Assembly (NCBI GenBank): GCA_021772095.1
Contig: JADYXR010000184.1
Span: 1-61,001 of the forward strand
Direction: 5' to 3'
DNA: 61,001 bases
DNA from: Candidatus Obscuribacter sp.
Lineage (GTDB): Bacteria; Cyanobacteriota; Vampirovibrionia; Obscuribacterales; Obscuribacteraceae
Each line of letters starts with the position of its first letter. Position 1 is the first letter of the stretch. The notes beneath the pieces are model-generated. The model was not told the DNA's origin. It saw only the letters and a program-made list of their open reading frames with translations, and did not search any database. Made by a program: the position numbers and the translations under genes. Positions 16,201-25,345 of the stretch are shown piece by piece.

Positions 16201-18303
16201 TTAGTTCGATTCGGGCGTGGCCAGCCAGCTCACTTGATCGCTTGCCAGTATTTGTAAAACGTCTTCCGGCGCTTGTTGATTCATCGCAACAGCGCGACGA
16301 ACTTCAGGACGTGCATCGGTAGCCAGTTTGCGCAACAAGTCAGGATTGGAAGTAGGATTGGATGCCGCCGCGATGCGAACTCGATCGTCCGAATCAGCGG
16401 ACAAAATTGCCAACGTTTCCTTCTTAATAGCAGGATTGGCGGCGACCGCTCCTCTAACTACAGCGCTGCCGTCTTTAGCTGCCACGTCCAGCGAATCGGG
16501 TGGCATCGCTGGATGCGATGCGGCCACGGCGCGTACTGATTGGTCGGAATCGGAAACCAATTTCTCCAACAATATTCTCGGCGTACCTGTCGACGATGCC
16601 ATATTGATTTTCAAAACGGTGTCGGCGTTATCAGCGATGCGTTGCAAGGTCTGGCTCGAGACGCCGCGGCGAAACAATAGCTGTTGCTTGACGCCCAGGT
16701 CTTTGCCTTCGGCGAGAACCAATAAAAGATCTTCAGTGGTGGCCGGGTTGCCCGCTAATCCTTTCAGGACTGTCGAACAAGAGTCTTTACTGAGCTTGCT
16801 CAAAGCCGCTTGTGGTGCGGCTGGATTAGTTGCCAGCGCTTGCCTGACGATCTCATTTTGATCGCCGGACATTGAAGAAAGTAGTTCGTGCGCTGCAGCC
16901 TGGTCGGCCGCCTTGACGAAATTATTTGCGGCGACAGCTGATCTGACTGCATAGTCAGAGTCTTTGGAAAGCTCTCTGCCAGAGGCAACTGTGAGATTGC
17001 GATTGTTGGCCAAAACATATCGAACCATGGCTGAGTCGTTTTTAGCGAGGTTGCTAAACTCGTCATCACTCATATCGATTCTCGATGCGAGAACTTGAGC
17101 GAGGGCAACCGATGGTTTGTCGGTGAGCACTTTGATGGTTGATTTGCTCGATTGCGGATTGGCTGCTACAGCTGTTTTAACGCGGATGGAGTCGTCCTTG
17201 GTCAGCTTCAACAAAACTGCGTCTGTTGTTGTCGGATTGGCGGCAACCGACCAACGGACTTTCTCTTCCTGGTCGTTGGCCATCGACTCAACGGTATCGA
17301 GTGGAGTGGCTGGATTGAGCACCACTTCCATGCGTACTTCCCAATCCTTGTCTGAAGCCAAGGTTTTAAGCGTTTCTTTAGGCGTCGACGGGTTTCCGGC
17401 AACTCCGATTCTAACCACCATGTGCAAATCGCTTGCCAGTTTGGATAGAACTACCGGTGGTGCCGAAGGGTTTCCGGCGATCATCGAACGTACGCCGAGG
17501 TCACCATCTTCGGCCAGTGCCGTATACGACGCGACGCTGAGCTGAGGCTGGCGGGCGAGGAATGTGCGGACCAGGCGATCGCCGACTTTGACCAGTCTGT
17601 CGACCACTTCTTGAGTTGTCGATTTGTTTCTGGCAAGCGACAACAATAGATACTCGGTTTGAGTGTGACCATGCGCTAATTTCGATAGCACCGCCGGTGG
17701 TGTAGCTGGATTGGCGGCTATCGTTTCACAAACCTTAGGTAACCCGGATGACGCGAGACTATATAAGACCTGTGCGTCCAGTGGGGTCGGGTTTCTCAAC
17801 AGAGCTTCAACAACCAACTGATCGGAATCATTTGATAGCAGTCTGCGAGTTTCCGGCGGACAGTTGGGGTTGGCGGCAACCTGGCGTCTGACCAGATCGC
17901 TTTCATCTTGTCCCAATTTCGCAAGCAATGTCGGCGATGTTTTAGGATTGGACGCCACTGCTAACTTAATTGGATAAGCAGGAGATGGTGTCGAAATTCT
18001 TCGGCGCGGCTGCTCGACTTGTGCTTTAAATGGCACTGTCGGTGCGGTTTTAGATCCAGCGCCTTTAGCTTCCGCTGGCACGACGTCCGGTGGCATTGCG
18101 TCCAATTTCTCAGCGTCGGCTTTTGCTTTCTTTAGCTCTTCCGTTTTTTTATCACTATCTGATTTCTCAGAGTTGCTCACGTCTTTTATCGAATCGCTGT
18201 CTTTCGAGAAAGCCGGTTGGCTGCAGCATGCCGCCACTACCGATGGTATCAAGCAAAAGTACGCCAAAGAGGTTGCGATTGCCCTGGTCTTTTTCTCGTT
18301 CAT
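16201..18303 (-). CDS. Exported leucine-rich-repeat-variant (LRV) solenoid protein
   Basis: 700 residues. The N-terminus is a signal peptide. V-V-A-A-C-C could serve as a lipobox, which would make it a lipoprotein; A-F-S-K offers an alternative signal peptidase I site. A charged Lys/Asp/Glu linker follows. From about residue 110 to the end there are about 24 units of about 24 residues with the pattern V-(A/R)-x-x-V-A-x-N-P-x-T-P-x-x-x-L-x-x-L-(A/S)-x-D, the LRV/HEAT-like repeat. The fold is an all-helical solenoid likely to bind a partner protein. No enzyme motif is present. Its DNA is itself repetitive with many GGATTGGCGGC-like segments. Confidence 0.85.
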   Translation of the reverse strand: MNEKKTRAIATSLAYFCLIPSVVAACCSQPAFSKDSDSIKDVSNSEKSDSDKKTEELKKAKADAEKLDAMPPDVVPAEAKGAGSKTAPTVPFKAQVEQPRRRISTPSPAYPIKLAVASNPKTSPTLLAKLGQDESDLVRRQVAANPNCPPETRRLLSNDSDQLVVEALLRNPTPLDAQVLYSLASSGLPKVCETIAANPATPPAVLSKLAHGHTQTEYLLLSLARNKSTTQEVVDRLVKVGDRLVRTFLARQPQLSVASYTALAEDGDLGVRSMIAGNPSAPPVVLSKLASDLHMVVRIGVAGNPSTPKETLKTLASDKDWEVRMEVVLNPATPLDTVESMANDQEEKVRWSVAANPTTTDAVLLKLTKDDSIRVKTAVAANPQSSKSTIKVLTDKPSVALAQVLASRIDMSDDEFSNLAKNDSAMVRYVLANNRNLTVASGRELSKDSDYAVRSAVAANNFVKAADQAAAHELLSSMSGDQNEIVRQALATNPAAPQAALSKLSKDSCSTVLKGLAGNPATTEDLLLVLAEGKDLGVKQQLLFRRGVSSQTLQRIADNADTVLKINMASSTGTPRILLEKLVSDSDQSVRAVAASHPAMPPDSLDVAAKDGSAVVRGAVAANPAIKKETLAILSADSDDRVRIAAASNPTSNPDLLRKLATDARPEVRRAVAMNQQAPEDVLQILASDQVSWLATPESN

Positions 18304-18374
18304 AAACCTACCAAAATGAGAGCCGACTCCAAACCCTCAGATTTTAGCGTTTATTTCAAGTTTTGTTTGAACGT

Positions 18375-20264
18375 CTACTCGCTCTCGTGAACCGACCGAA
18401 TGATATTCAGCAATACGCCACGGTCCAGATCTTGCGAGACATATTCGATGTATTTCACTTGCCAGTTTTCAAGGTCGGCTTTGACGGTCGACAACGAAGT
18501 GTTGGCGGACCGCGCGGCAGCCATGTCTACGTCGACTTCGCCTTTGTGGCTGAGGATAAAAATTCTGGCTCTGCCGGAGTAGCCAAGCGAATCGCGGAAA
18601 CTCAAGCGCAGAAATGCGTTGTTGCGCTCGGTGCCGATTAGTTCGCGGATGCCAAGCACGAGCTTCTGGAATTTCGTCATCGGTCCGCTGATGTCGCCAT
18701 CAGGAACTGCAGCCAGTTTGAATTCCAGCAAAATGCCAATCATGTAGCTGAAATCTGAAGTGGTGACATCGCCCATCAAGCGCAGTGTTCTTGTCAAGGT
18801 CGTCAAACCATCGAGCGCATCGAAAACCCGTCGCAAAAGCACCATCTCGTTTTTGCTGAGCGGTTTCTTCTCTTTCGGGTCCTTGAGCGGCTCGCCTTCC
18901 AAAAGACTCTTCTTTTCTTCGTCCTTTTCAAGAACGGAATCGGCTCCCCGAGGCAGTTTGTTCCAAACCACGGCGGTGTTGTCTTGCGACAGAGCGGCGT
19001 CAAGCAGCAATTTTTCCAGTGGTTTTGTAATTTTGCAGGTATCTTTGGTCAAATCTTCCGTTGGTGGACGTTTGATGAAAACGAAGATACCTTGATTCCA
19101 GGCCGAGGCAAATTCGGTCACGGCCTGGTTGCCATGCAGCTTTCCGATTCTGGCGTGGGCCGGTTTGCCGTTTTCGAAATGCGCTTTGAACTGCATGTCG
19201 CGGTTTTCCACCGACAGCACACCGGTTTCCCGGTTGGTCGCCATGTTTTGCAAAAGGCTCATCGGGTCTGTCGATCCAAGGTGGCCAACCAACGATTGCA
19301 CTCTTGCTTCATCGCTGGTGGCAGCCGATGTGAGCTTCGATTTGTTTTTCGTGCCGTCCGATTGACCATAGAAAGCCATGTCGGAGAGCGCTATTTCGAG
19401 CATCCGCGAAGACAACTTTCCGCGTTTGACGGCCAGTGCTCCGAGGTTCATGCGCTCTTTCAGTTTTGTGCCTTGTAACTCTAAGACCAGCTCGTCGAGC
19501 TGACTTTGAGTGAGAATTTTGCATCCAATCAAATATTCTTCCAGTGTGAAAGAACGTCGGCTCTTGAAGCAATTAGAGAGGAAAGCCACTTTCGCGAAGA
19601 TTGGAAAGATTGTCTTTTTAGTTTCCAAACCTTTGAGTGCTTCCAGTACTTCGCTCTCGGAGAGCCGTTCTTTAGCGCGCTGGGTGAGCGCCGCCAGCGG
19701 GCTGTAGTTGTCGATCAGCGCCATCAGGTGGTTTTCCTTGCCTGGCGCCTGAATATTGGTTTTGCGCTCCATGCCGGCGCTGGTAAAGGCAGGCACAGTC
19801 GCCATCAAGATCTGCTGCGACAGATCGGCTCCGCCTTCTTCGAAGCCGGCAGCCTTACCCAGTGTGGTTTTTATGTACTTGGTCACGGTCGGCGAGAAAT
19901 CGAAAATCTCGGCGAAGCTCTCGAACACTCGGATTGACGGTGGGGCAGTTAGCGACTCTCTGACGATAGCTGTTGCGCTGTCCGCCCTCAAGAAGATCAG
20001 GGCGCCGCGCACCTCAACCAGTGCGTTGACAATACTGGCGGCGTGGACAAGGGTTTCGGCTGGAAAAAGGTACCCACAAAGTGTGGTGTCGATGATGATT
20101 GCTTCATACAAATGGTTGCCGGAAGCCAATCCGGTCAGTTCGTCCATCAACTCGCTGCCGTATTTTAGGACGACAATGTTGTCCTCAGGCGCTGTGGCGC
20201 CCAATTTCTGTGTGATGAATCCGTCGACTTTTTCGGTCACGGTTTTCGTACCGTCGGTTGTCAT
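18375..20264 (-). CDS. DUF4388/PATAN-like signalling protein with MshEN-like segment
   Basis: 629 residues from ATG 20264; the longer frame from 20321 adds nineteen residues that look non-coding. The N-terminal 110 residues resemble a STAS-like fold (Y-E-A-I-I-I-D-T-T-L-C-G-Y-L). A middle segment contains L-G-A-L-A-V-K-R-G-K-L-S, an MshEN/GspE-N-type helix pair. Near residue 345 a DUF4388 (PATAN)-like domain occurs: M-S-L-L-Q-N-M, then G-V-L-S-V-E-N-R, then F-E-N-G-K-P-A-H-A-R-I-G. Such domains are found in bacterial signalling and gliding proteins. No catalytic motif is seen. It is the first gene of a minus-strand cluster with the LRV protein and thiolase. Confidence 0.7.
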   Translation of the reverse strand: MTTDGTKTVTEKVDGFITQKLGATAPEDNIVVLKYGSELMDELTGLASGNHLYEAIIIDTTLCGYLFPAETLVHAASIVNALVEVRGALIFLRADSATAIVRESLTAPPSIRVFESFAEIFDFSPTVTKYIKTTLGKAAGFEEGGADLSQQILMATVPAFTSAGMERKTNIQAPGKENHLMALIDNYSPLAALTQRAKERLSESEVLEALKGLETKKTIFPIFAKVAFLSNCFKSRRSFTLEEYLIGCKILTQSQLDELVLELQGTKLKERMNLGALAVKRGKLSSRMLEIALSDMAFYGQSDGTKNKSKLTSAATSDEARVQSLVGHLGSTDPMSLLQNMATNRETGVLSVENRDMQFKAHFENGKPAHARIGKLHGNQAVTEFASAWNQGIFVFIKRPPTEDLTKDTCKITKPLEKLLLDAALSQDNTAVVWNKLPRGADSVLEKDEEKKSLLEGEPLKDPKEKKPLSKNEMVLLRRVFDALDGLTTLTRTLRLMGDVTTSDFSYMIGILLEFKLAAVPDGDISGPMTKFQKLVLGIRELIGTERNNAFLRLSFRDSLGYSGRARIFILSHKGEVDVDMAAARSANTSLSTVKADLENWQVKYIEYVSQDLDRGVLLNIIRSVHESE

Positions 20265-20330
20265 TGGAGCGGACCTGAGCCTCGAAACTTTGGCTAGCTT
20301 GCCATGGTTGTTATGCCACACATCTTAGAA

Positions 20331-20342
20331 GATTACGTAATC
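20331..20342. promoter_or_regulatory. Perfect 12-bp palindrome in a divergent promoter region
   Basis: GATTACGTAATC lies between the divergent genes starting at 20264 and 20499. It may be an operator, but there is no regulator gene beside it, and a single 12-bp palindrome can arise by chance. Confidence 0.3.
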
Positions 20343-20427
20343 GCCCACGGGCGTCCCATAATTGGCGATAAATGCGCCCTGAAATCAAGAACTGACGGGC
20401 ATCGATGTAAAGATGATTTTCTTTGCC

Positions 20428-20456
20428 TTTCGCCTACTACTATTCTCATTTATACT
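20428..20456 (+). promoter_or_regulatory. Possible sigma-70-type promoter for the gene at 20499
   Basis: TATACT at 20451-20456 matches five of six bases of the -10 consensus. A weak -35 (TTTCGC, 20428-20433) sits 17 bases upstream. Initiation near 20463 would give a leader of about 36 bases containing AGGGG at 20481-20485. Confidence 0.35.
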
Positions 20457-20498
20457 CGACCAGCTGTTTGCCCGAACACAAGGGGTGTCTTGTTGACT

Positions 20499-21710
20499 AT
20501 GAATTTATCAAACCGTTTCGATTCCAAAGGGAAGAGCGGATTCGCTTCGAGAAACGGGCGCTTCAATTCCAAAAGCATTGTCTCCGCGTTGATTGCGCTT
20601 GCTTTTGCGACTAATCCGCTGGCTGGTTTGGCTCTGGAACGACCTGTGAGCCAGATGCATGACGGCGAAGTTTATGACAAGGCTTATTATCCGAAGACTA
20701 AAGTGAAAGCCGAGAAACGCGAAGACGGCGGCTTGATGCTGAAAGGCGAAATCGACTACTGCGTGCCAGCCGGTACGCCGATCAAGTTAAAACTAGCAAC
20801 AGTGCCGACCTCCGGACTGAGACTGCTCGATCGCGACCTGGAAGGCAACCTGCGTCCAGCGCAACTGGGGCAGGAGATTACGGCTAAAACGACTGAAGAT
20901 ATCTTTATTGATTCCAACAAAGTAATTCCCATGGGGACGACTTTCTCTGGTTATGTCTCGAAGATCGTCCCGCCTAAGAGAATGGCGCGTCCTGGTTCGC
21001 TCGAGATCAAATTCGAAACGTTGAAATTGCCTGATGGTCGGAAATTCGAGTTTGGCGTCCGAGCCGATAACATCGTCAAATCGACTGCGAAGTCCAAGGC
21101 CAAAGGCGTTGGACGCGTAGTCGCTTATGCCGGAGGCGGTGCGGCGATGGGTGCGATCATCGCGTACAAGGTTTCGGGATTGCAGACGACGATCTCCATG
21201 CACGGCTATAACATCGCAGCCGGCGCTGCTGTCGGTGCTATTGCGGCAACCACTTACGCCATGATGAAGAAAGGGCGCGCGGCTGTTCTAGAGCCCGGCG
21301 ACGACCTCAACATGAACATCGACGCTGATTTACTCATGCCTGTATCGACCAACCCCACGGTGAAGAAAGCTCCGAAACATATCGCTGGTTTGGAAGTCGA
21401 AATCCTTAAGACGAAGAAAGTTTCAGACGGATTGGGCGGGCAACTGATGCGCGTCGACATGAACGTCGATAACAACACGAAGCAGACCGTAAAGACTATC
21501 GATTTCTACCTCGAAGACACCCAGGGCAACAGAACTCCGGTTTCCCTCTCGCAAGACGACGAGGACTCAGAATTGAACGTCGCCGTGTATCCGTATAGTT
21601 TGGAAAAAATACGTCTCCACTTCGGGATGGAATATCCAAAACTGCAACACAAACTGATCATCCTGGACCACAACTCCAGACGTGTTGCGCACGTGGTTCC
21701 TCTGGACTAG
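20499..21710 (+). CDS. Exported or membrane protein of unknown function with glycine-rich hairpin
   Basis: 403 residues from ATG 20499; TTG at 20493 is better spaced from AGGGG (20481-20485) and is also possible. The frame extends upstream to 20304, but that would overlap the divergent promoter region. A hydrophobic N-terminal segment (about residues 25-45) ending in A-L-A looks like a signal peptide. Two Gly/Ala-rich hydrophobic stretches around residues 210-255 (V-V-A-Y-A-G-G-G-A-A-M-G, then A-A-G-A-A-V-G-A-I-A-A) resemble glycine-zipper helices. The flanking parts are beta-rich. I do not recognise the family. Confidence 0.8.
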   Translation: MNLSNRFDSKGKSGFASRNGRFNSKSIVSALIALAFATNPLAGLALERPVSQMHDGEVYDKAYYPKTKVKAEKREDGGLMLKGEIDYCVPAGTPIKLKLATVPTSGLRLLDRDLEGNLRPAQLGQEITAKTTEDIFIDSNKVIPMGTTFSGYVSKIVPPKRMARPGSLEIKFETLKLPDGRKFEFGVRADNIVKSTAKSKAKGVGRVVAYAGGGAAMGAIIAYKVSGLQTTISMHGYNIAAGAAVGAIAATTYAMMKKGRAAVLEPGDDLNMNIDADLLMPVSTNPTVKKAPKHIAGLEVEILKTKKVSDGLGGQLMRVDMNVDNNTKQTVKTIDFYLEDTQGNRTPVSLSQDDEDSELNVAVYPYSLEKIRLHFGMEYPKLQHKLIILDHNSRRVAHVVPLD

Positions 21711-22161
21711 GCTTTCACGAACAGTAATTTTGTTTTCAGTTAATTGATGTGGCGTTTGCATATTACTCAGCGAGATATTGTGGACTCTTCCAAGTTGTTT
21801 TTGGGGTAGCCAGAACCAGTGCCGAAAAATAGCTTGTCAAGCACTACGTAGTTTCCCCATGAGCAGCATTGACATCGATCTCGTTTGGAAGGATATTAGA
21901 GTCGCTAAGGTTGTTAATTGCTTGGTTCTGCCCAAACGTCCTAGCCGATTCGACGATTACCAAAACGAATAATCTGTCAATCGTGCAAGAGATGGCACGG
22001 CTGATCTAGTATCATATTGTCGCGTTTTCAGTGCCACCAAGTGTGGTGCCACTGGCATCGTGCAGCGCCTAATTTTTCCGGCGCTTGATACACCCCGAAC
22101 ACCCCAAGTCCACACCCCTAGCCGTGTTCTCCGAGCCAACAGAGATAGATACGGCCCCATT
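21711..22161. other. 451-base gap between genes
   Basis: A 64-codon open frame at 21778-21972 has no recognisable content and poor start context. Apart from the promoter-like TTGACA element at 21869 and a direct repeat of GTGCCAC near 22031 and 22047, I see nothing in this stretch. Confidence 0.5.
21869..21897 (+). promoter_or_regulatory. Candidate sigma-70 promoter upstream of the gene at 22162
   Basis: A consensus -35 TTGACA (21869-21874) is followed after 17 bases by GATATT (21892-21897), four of six -10 matches. It would produce a leader of about 260 bases before ATG 22162. Confidence 0.35.
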
Positions 22162-23283
22162 ATGTTTTCAACACTTCCTACAACTACAAAACATCCGCCA
22201 GGATACGATTTGAATACTATATTCAAACCGTACATGAATGAACCGGCAGAAGGCGCTCAGGGCGTAGCCCGAATCAGCGATGCCAGAAAAAATCCAGGCG
22301 TGAAAAATCTTTTCAACATTGAACTTACTAGATTTCCAAAAATCGTAGCGGATGAACCGCTGATGTCGTGGCTCTTGAGAGCATCCGATATTGTTTCGGA
22401 TCTGGTAATTCGAGACGCGCTTGAACTGTCGGGCACCAGCGGGCAGAGCCTGAGTGACTTACTCATTCTGGCGGGCAGAGTCTCGCATTCCGATTTGCGC
22501 GCACTCGAAAGAGCTACTTCGCTGATCGAAAGCGGAATTATCTATCGCGACTTTGCCGCAATCGCTTTGACTTACGCCTGTGCCAATTTCGTCGAATTCG
22601 ATGATGCCTTGTGGAGTCTCGGCTTGCATCCAACCGACCCATTCGGTGGTTTTAAACTTTTTGAGTTAATCGATGATTGTGGTTTGTTGCCGCATGCCGA
22701 GAGTTTGGCAGTTCGCAAAGAATGCCTTGCTCGCGGAGTCACACTGGGCTATGCCTTGATGAAAAACGGCACGATGTCCGGACAATTGTTGAAAGTACTT
22801 CTCGAATGCCTGGCTGCAGTGGCCAGCGGCAAACTGGAATATCACGATCTTGTCCTCACAGTAATTAGCGTCATGCGTGATGCCGACACCATATATGGTG
22901 CTGGTGATGCACAGATGACACACGAAGCACGTCTGGTTTCACAAGTGCCGATTTCTACTTCCGATAGAGCGCTGGGCAATTTGGTTATGTGCTCAGGACT
23001 GGTTTCTCTCGAGGATGTAGTGTTCTGTCTTGAGGTCGCACTTGCAGACAACCGTTCTCTCGGCGCCGTTCTTGCTGATTTCATGCTCGTCGATCCAGTT
23101 GTGCTGCAAGCCGCACGCGGACTCGCTTACATGGTCTGCGAGAAAAAACTTTCGGCAAGAAGAAGTGTTGAATTAATCGAAGAAGTAAAAGCGACCGGTA
23201 TGCCGCTTTCGCAGTTGTTCTCGGATGGCACCAGCATCACGATGATGGGCAACACGTTGTCGCCGATGTCATCGATCGCCTGA
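22162..23283 (+). CDS. Unknown cytoplasmic protein with MshEN/GspE-N-like helical repeats
   Basis: 373 residues from ATG 22162; a GTG at 22060 in the same frame adds 34 Pro/Arg-rich residues that look untranslated. The protein is mostly helical. It repeats a motif of the type L-G-x-x-L-x-x-x-x-(L/M)-x-x-x-x-L-x-x-A-(L/A), for example S-L-G-A-V-L-A-D-F-M-L-V. That is the pattern of MshEN/GspE-N domains, some of which bind cyclic di-GMP. The DUF4388-like protein at 18375-20264 carries a similar segment. No signal peptide or enzyme motif. The function is not assigned; the arginine pattern needed for c-di-GMP binding is not obvious. Confidence 0.7.
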   Translation: MFSTLPTTTKHPPGYDLNTIFKPYMNEPAEGAQGVARISDARKNPGVKNLFNIELTRFPKIVADEPLMSWLLRASDIVSDLVIRDALELSGTSGQSLSDLLILAGRVSHSDLRALERATSLIESGIIYRDFAAIALTYACANFVEFDDALWSLGLHPTDPFGGFKLFELIDDCGLLPHAESLAVRKECLARGVTLGYALMKNGTMSGQLLKVLLECLAAVASGKLEYHDLVLTVISVMRDADTIYGAGDAQMTHEARLVSQVPISTSDRALGNLVMCSGLVSLEDVVFCLEVALADNRSLGAVLADFMLVDPVVLQAARGLAYMVCEKKLSARRSVELIEEVKATGMPLSQLFSDGTSITMMGNTLSPMSSIA

Positions 23284-23607
23284 GCGGACCGATTGTAGAG
23301 CTAATCGAAACCGTTCATATCTATGCGTTCACGAAGCGGTTCATATTTTTGGCGTTCATCTCTATGGCTTACGGCCGTTTCGGCGATGCGCGAATTTAAG
23401 CGTTCTGTTTAAAGCGTTCTTTTGAGCGTTTGCGCGGTGCGTTTTTGCATTGAACAATATGCTCGAACCTCCTGCCAATCCGGCGGGGACATTTTAGGGA
23501 CATCTCAGAGACAAGAGTGGGACGAACGCCGTCTATTCTCGTGAATGTAGGCGCTGATGGCGATGCCGATTCAACTCCTAACACTACTTAGTCAGAGGTT
23601 CATTGAA
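23284..23607. other. 324-base gap before the subtilase gene
   Basis: No gene seen. GCGTTCA recurs at short intervals (near 23326 and 23353) and AACCG/CGGTT could pair around 23310-23340 as a weak terminator for the upstream gene. The last part carries AGAGG at 23594-23598, the ribosome binding site of the protease gene. Confidence 0.45.
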
Positions 23608-25242
23608 ATGAAAAACGGGTTATTAAACCTTCTCAACGGTACGCAGCTGAGGAAAGCGGCTGTAACAAGTTTGGCAGCCCTCATCGGATTATCTTCTACC
23701 TTTTCGATATCGGCTTCGGCAGCCCCGGCTAACGGTCAAGCAGCTCGCGCCACACAAGCGGCTAAAGCAACAACCACTCAGCGCAAGTGGACGCCGCAGC
23801 AAATCGCTCAATGGCGCGCGCAGCAAACCGCGCAAATGCAGTACGCTCAGCGCCTGCGCCAACAGCAGCAGTACGCTCAGTACAATCAACACCAACTCGC
23901 CGCTAAGCCGAAGAAACAACATCGCTACGCAACTCGCCCCGACTTGTGCAGAAGCGATCTGGTTTTAGTCATGCCGAAGCAGGGCGCAGAAAAAGAGAGC
24001 TTGAACAAAGCGCTCGAAGATTCGCATGGCACCGTGATCGGCAGCCTTGGCAAGGGCGAATACAAAGTCATCATCATCAAAGCTGAAAAAGGAAAAGCTC
24101 AGCTTTTGGAATCAAACTTGAGCAAAGACACAAAGAATTTCCAAGCTGTAAACGTAAACCGACCAATGCAGCTGACTGAAAGCCCGCACGTTCCAACAGA
24201 TCCGAAAGTTTCTCTGGCATGGCATTTACCGAAAATGCACGCGTTCGAGGCAATGGACAAAGTTCGAAAAGGCCCCAACAATTGGTTCGTCAACAACAGC
24301 ATGGCGATACTAGACTCCGGTTGTTCATGGAACGGTGATTGCAACATTGGCAGTTGGGGAGCGGATGTCACAGGTGTTCATAAAGAAATCGCCGAGAAGC
24401 TCGAAGACGAAATGGGTGGTTTTCTTGGCACCGGATTATTCGGTGACGACGTTGTAGATTTGGAAAACGAAATCGAACATTGGGGCAACGCTGCCCACGC
24501 AACCAGCATGGGCACAGGAGACAACCTTGGACACGGAACGCAAATTGCTTCACTAGTGGGTGGACGCGAAAACAAAAGAGGTTCCGTCGGAATGAATCCG
24601 GACCTGGACATTGTTCCGATCAAAATTACAGACACGAAAGAAGTTGATGACCTCGGCATTCTCGCCGGCATGATCGTTGCACTGGAACGTCGCGTGCGCA
24701 TCGTCAACATAAGCACAAGTGGTATCAACGACGAAGACAACCACGAATGTTTGCACGAACTCTTCAAGTACTTCTATTACAAGAGACAAGGACTGGTCTT
24801 CGTTGCCGCAGGCAACAAAGGTGAGCGGATGAAGTACAAATCATACGCCTACATCAATACCGTATCTGCGATTAAAGAAGTTAGCGAAGAAGACATCAAG
24901 AACGGAGCAAATCCGCTTCAGTTAGTCACGTCCAAAGACACCGGCGGCGGCTGGGCTTCGAACACTGGACGATGCGTTGATTTCTGCGCACCTGGTATCG
25001 GAATTATGACGACGAACCAAAAAGGCGAATCAAAACCCGCTCAAGGAACTTCATTCGCGGCTCCGCTCGTCGCCGCAGTCGCATCCCTTGTGACAAGAGT
25101 GAATCCGAAACTGTCAGCGCTTCAGGTTCAACAAGTACTGATCCAGGCTTGCGGCAATACCCAACGCACCGATGAATTCGGTTTCGGTATGCCTGACGCG
25201 GATAAAGCTGTAGCAATCGCCCTGGGAATGCTTCCTAAATAG
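23608..25242 (+). CDS. Secreted subtilisin-like serine protease (peptidase S8)
   Basis: 544 residues from ATG 23608, chosen because AGAGG sits nine bases upstream and the product begins with a signal peptide (M-K-N-G-L-L ... S-I-S-A-S-A-A). A Gln/Ala-rich low-complexity stretch (about residues 55-105) precedes an I9-like propeptide (K-V-I-I-I-K). The catalytic triad is visible: Asp236 in A-I-L-D-S-G, His309 in G-H-G-T-Q-I-A and Ser482 in G-T-S-F-A-A-P. An insert of about 50 residues lies between Asp and His. Likely an extracellular or periplasmic protease activated by removal of the propeptide. The small exported protein downstream could be a partner. Confidence 0.95.
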   Translation: MKNGLLNLLNGTQLRKAAVTSLAALIGLSSTFSISASAAPANGQAARATQAAKATTTQRKWTPQQIAQWRAQQTAQMQYAQRLRQQQQYAQYNQHQLAAKPKKQHRYATRPDLCRSDLVLVMPKQGAEKESLNKALEDSHGTVIGSLGKGEYKVIIIKAEKGKAQLLESNLSKDTKNFQAVNVNRPMQLTESPHVPTDPKVSLAWHLPKMHAFEAMDKVRKGPNNWFVNNSMAILDSGCSWNGDCNIGSWGADVTGVHKEIAEKLEDEMGGFLGTGLFGDDVVDLENEIEHWGNAAHATSMGTGDNLGHGTQIASLVGGRENKRGSVGMNPDLDIVPIKITDTKEVDDLGILAGMIVALERRVRIVNISTSGINDEDNHECLHELFKYFYYKRQGLVFVAAGNKGERMKYKSYAYINTVSAIKEVSEEDIKNGANPLQLVTSKDTGGGWASNTGRCVDFCAPGIGIMTTNQKGESKPAQGTSFAAPLVAAVASLVTRVNPKLSALQVQQVLIQACGNTQRTDEFGFGMPDADKAVAIALGMLPK

Positions 25243-25255
25243 TGATGGAAAAACG

Positions 25256-25284
25256 GGGAGAACGGCTGCATGAGTCGTTCTCCC
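25256..25284 (+). terminator. Stem-loop after the subtilase gene
   Basis: GGGAGAACG (25256-25264) pairs perfectly with CGTTCTCCC (25276-25284) around an 11-base loop, 14 bases after the stop. No U-tract follows, so it may be an intercistronic stabiliser or attenuator before the gene at 25346. Confidence 0.5.
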
Positions 25285-25345
25285 AGCATAACCAGTTTAG
25301 TTTAAAAGAACAGTTCATAAACGATTTGAGCCCTCTGGAGGAAAT

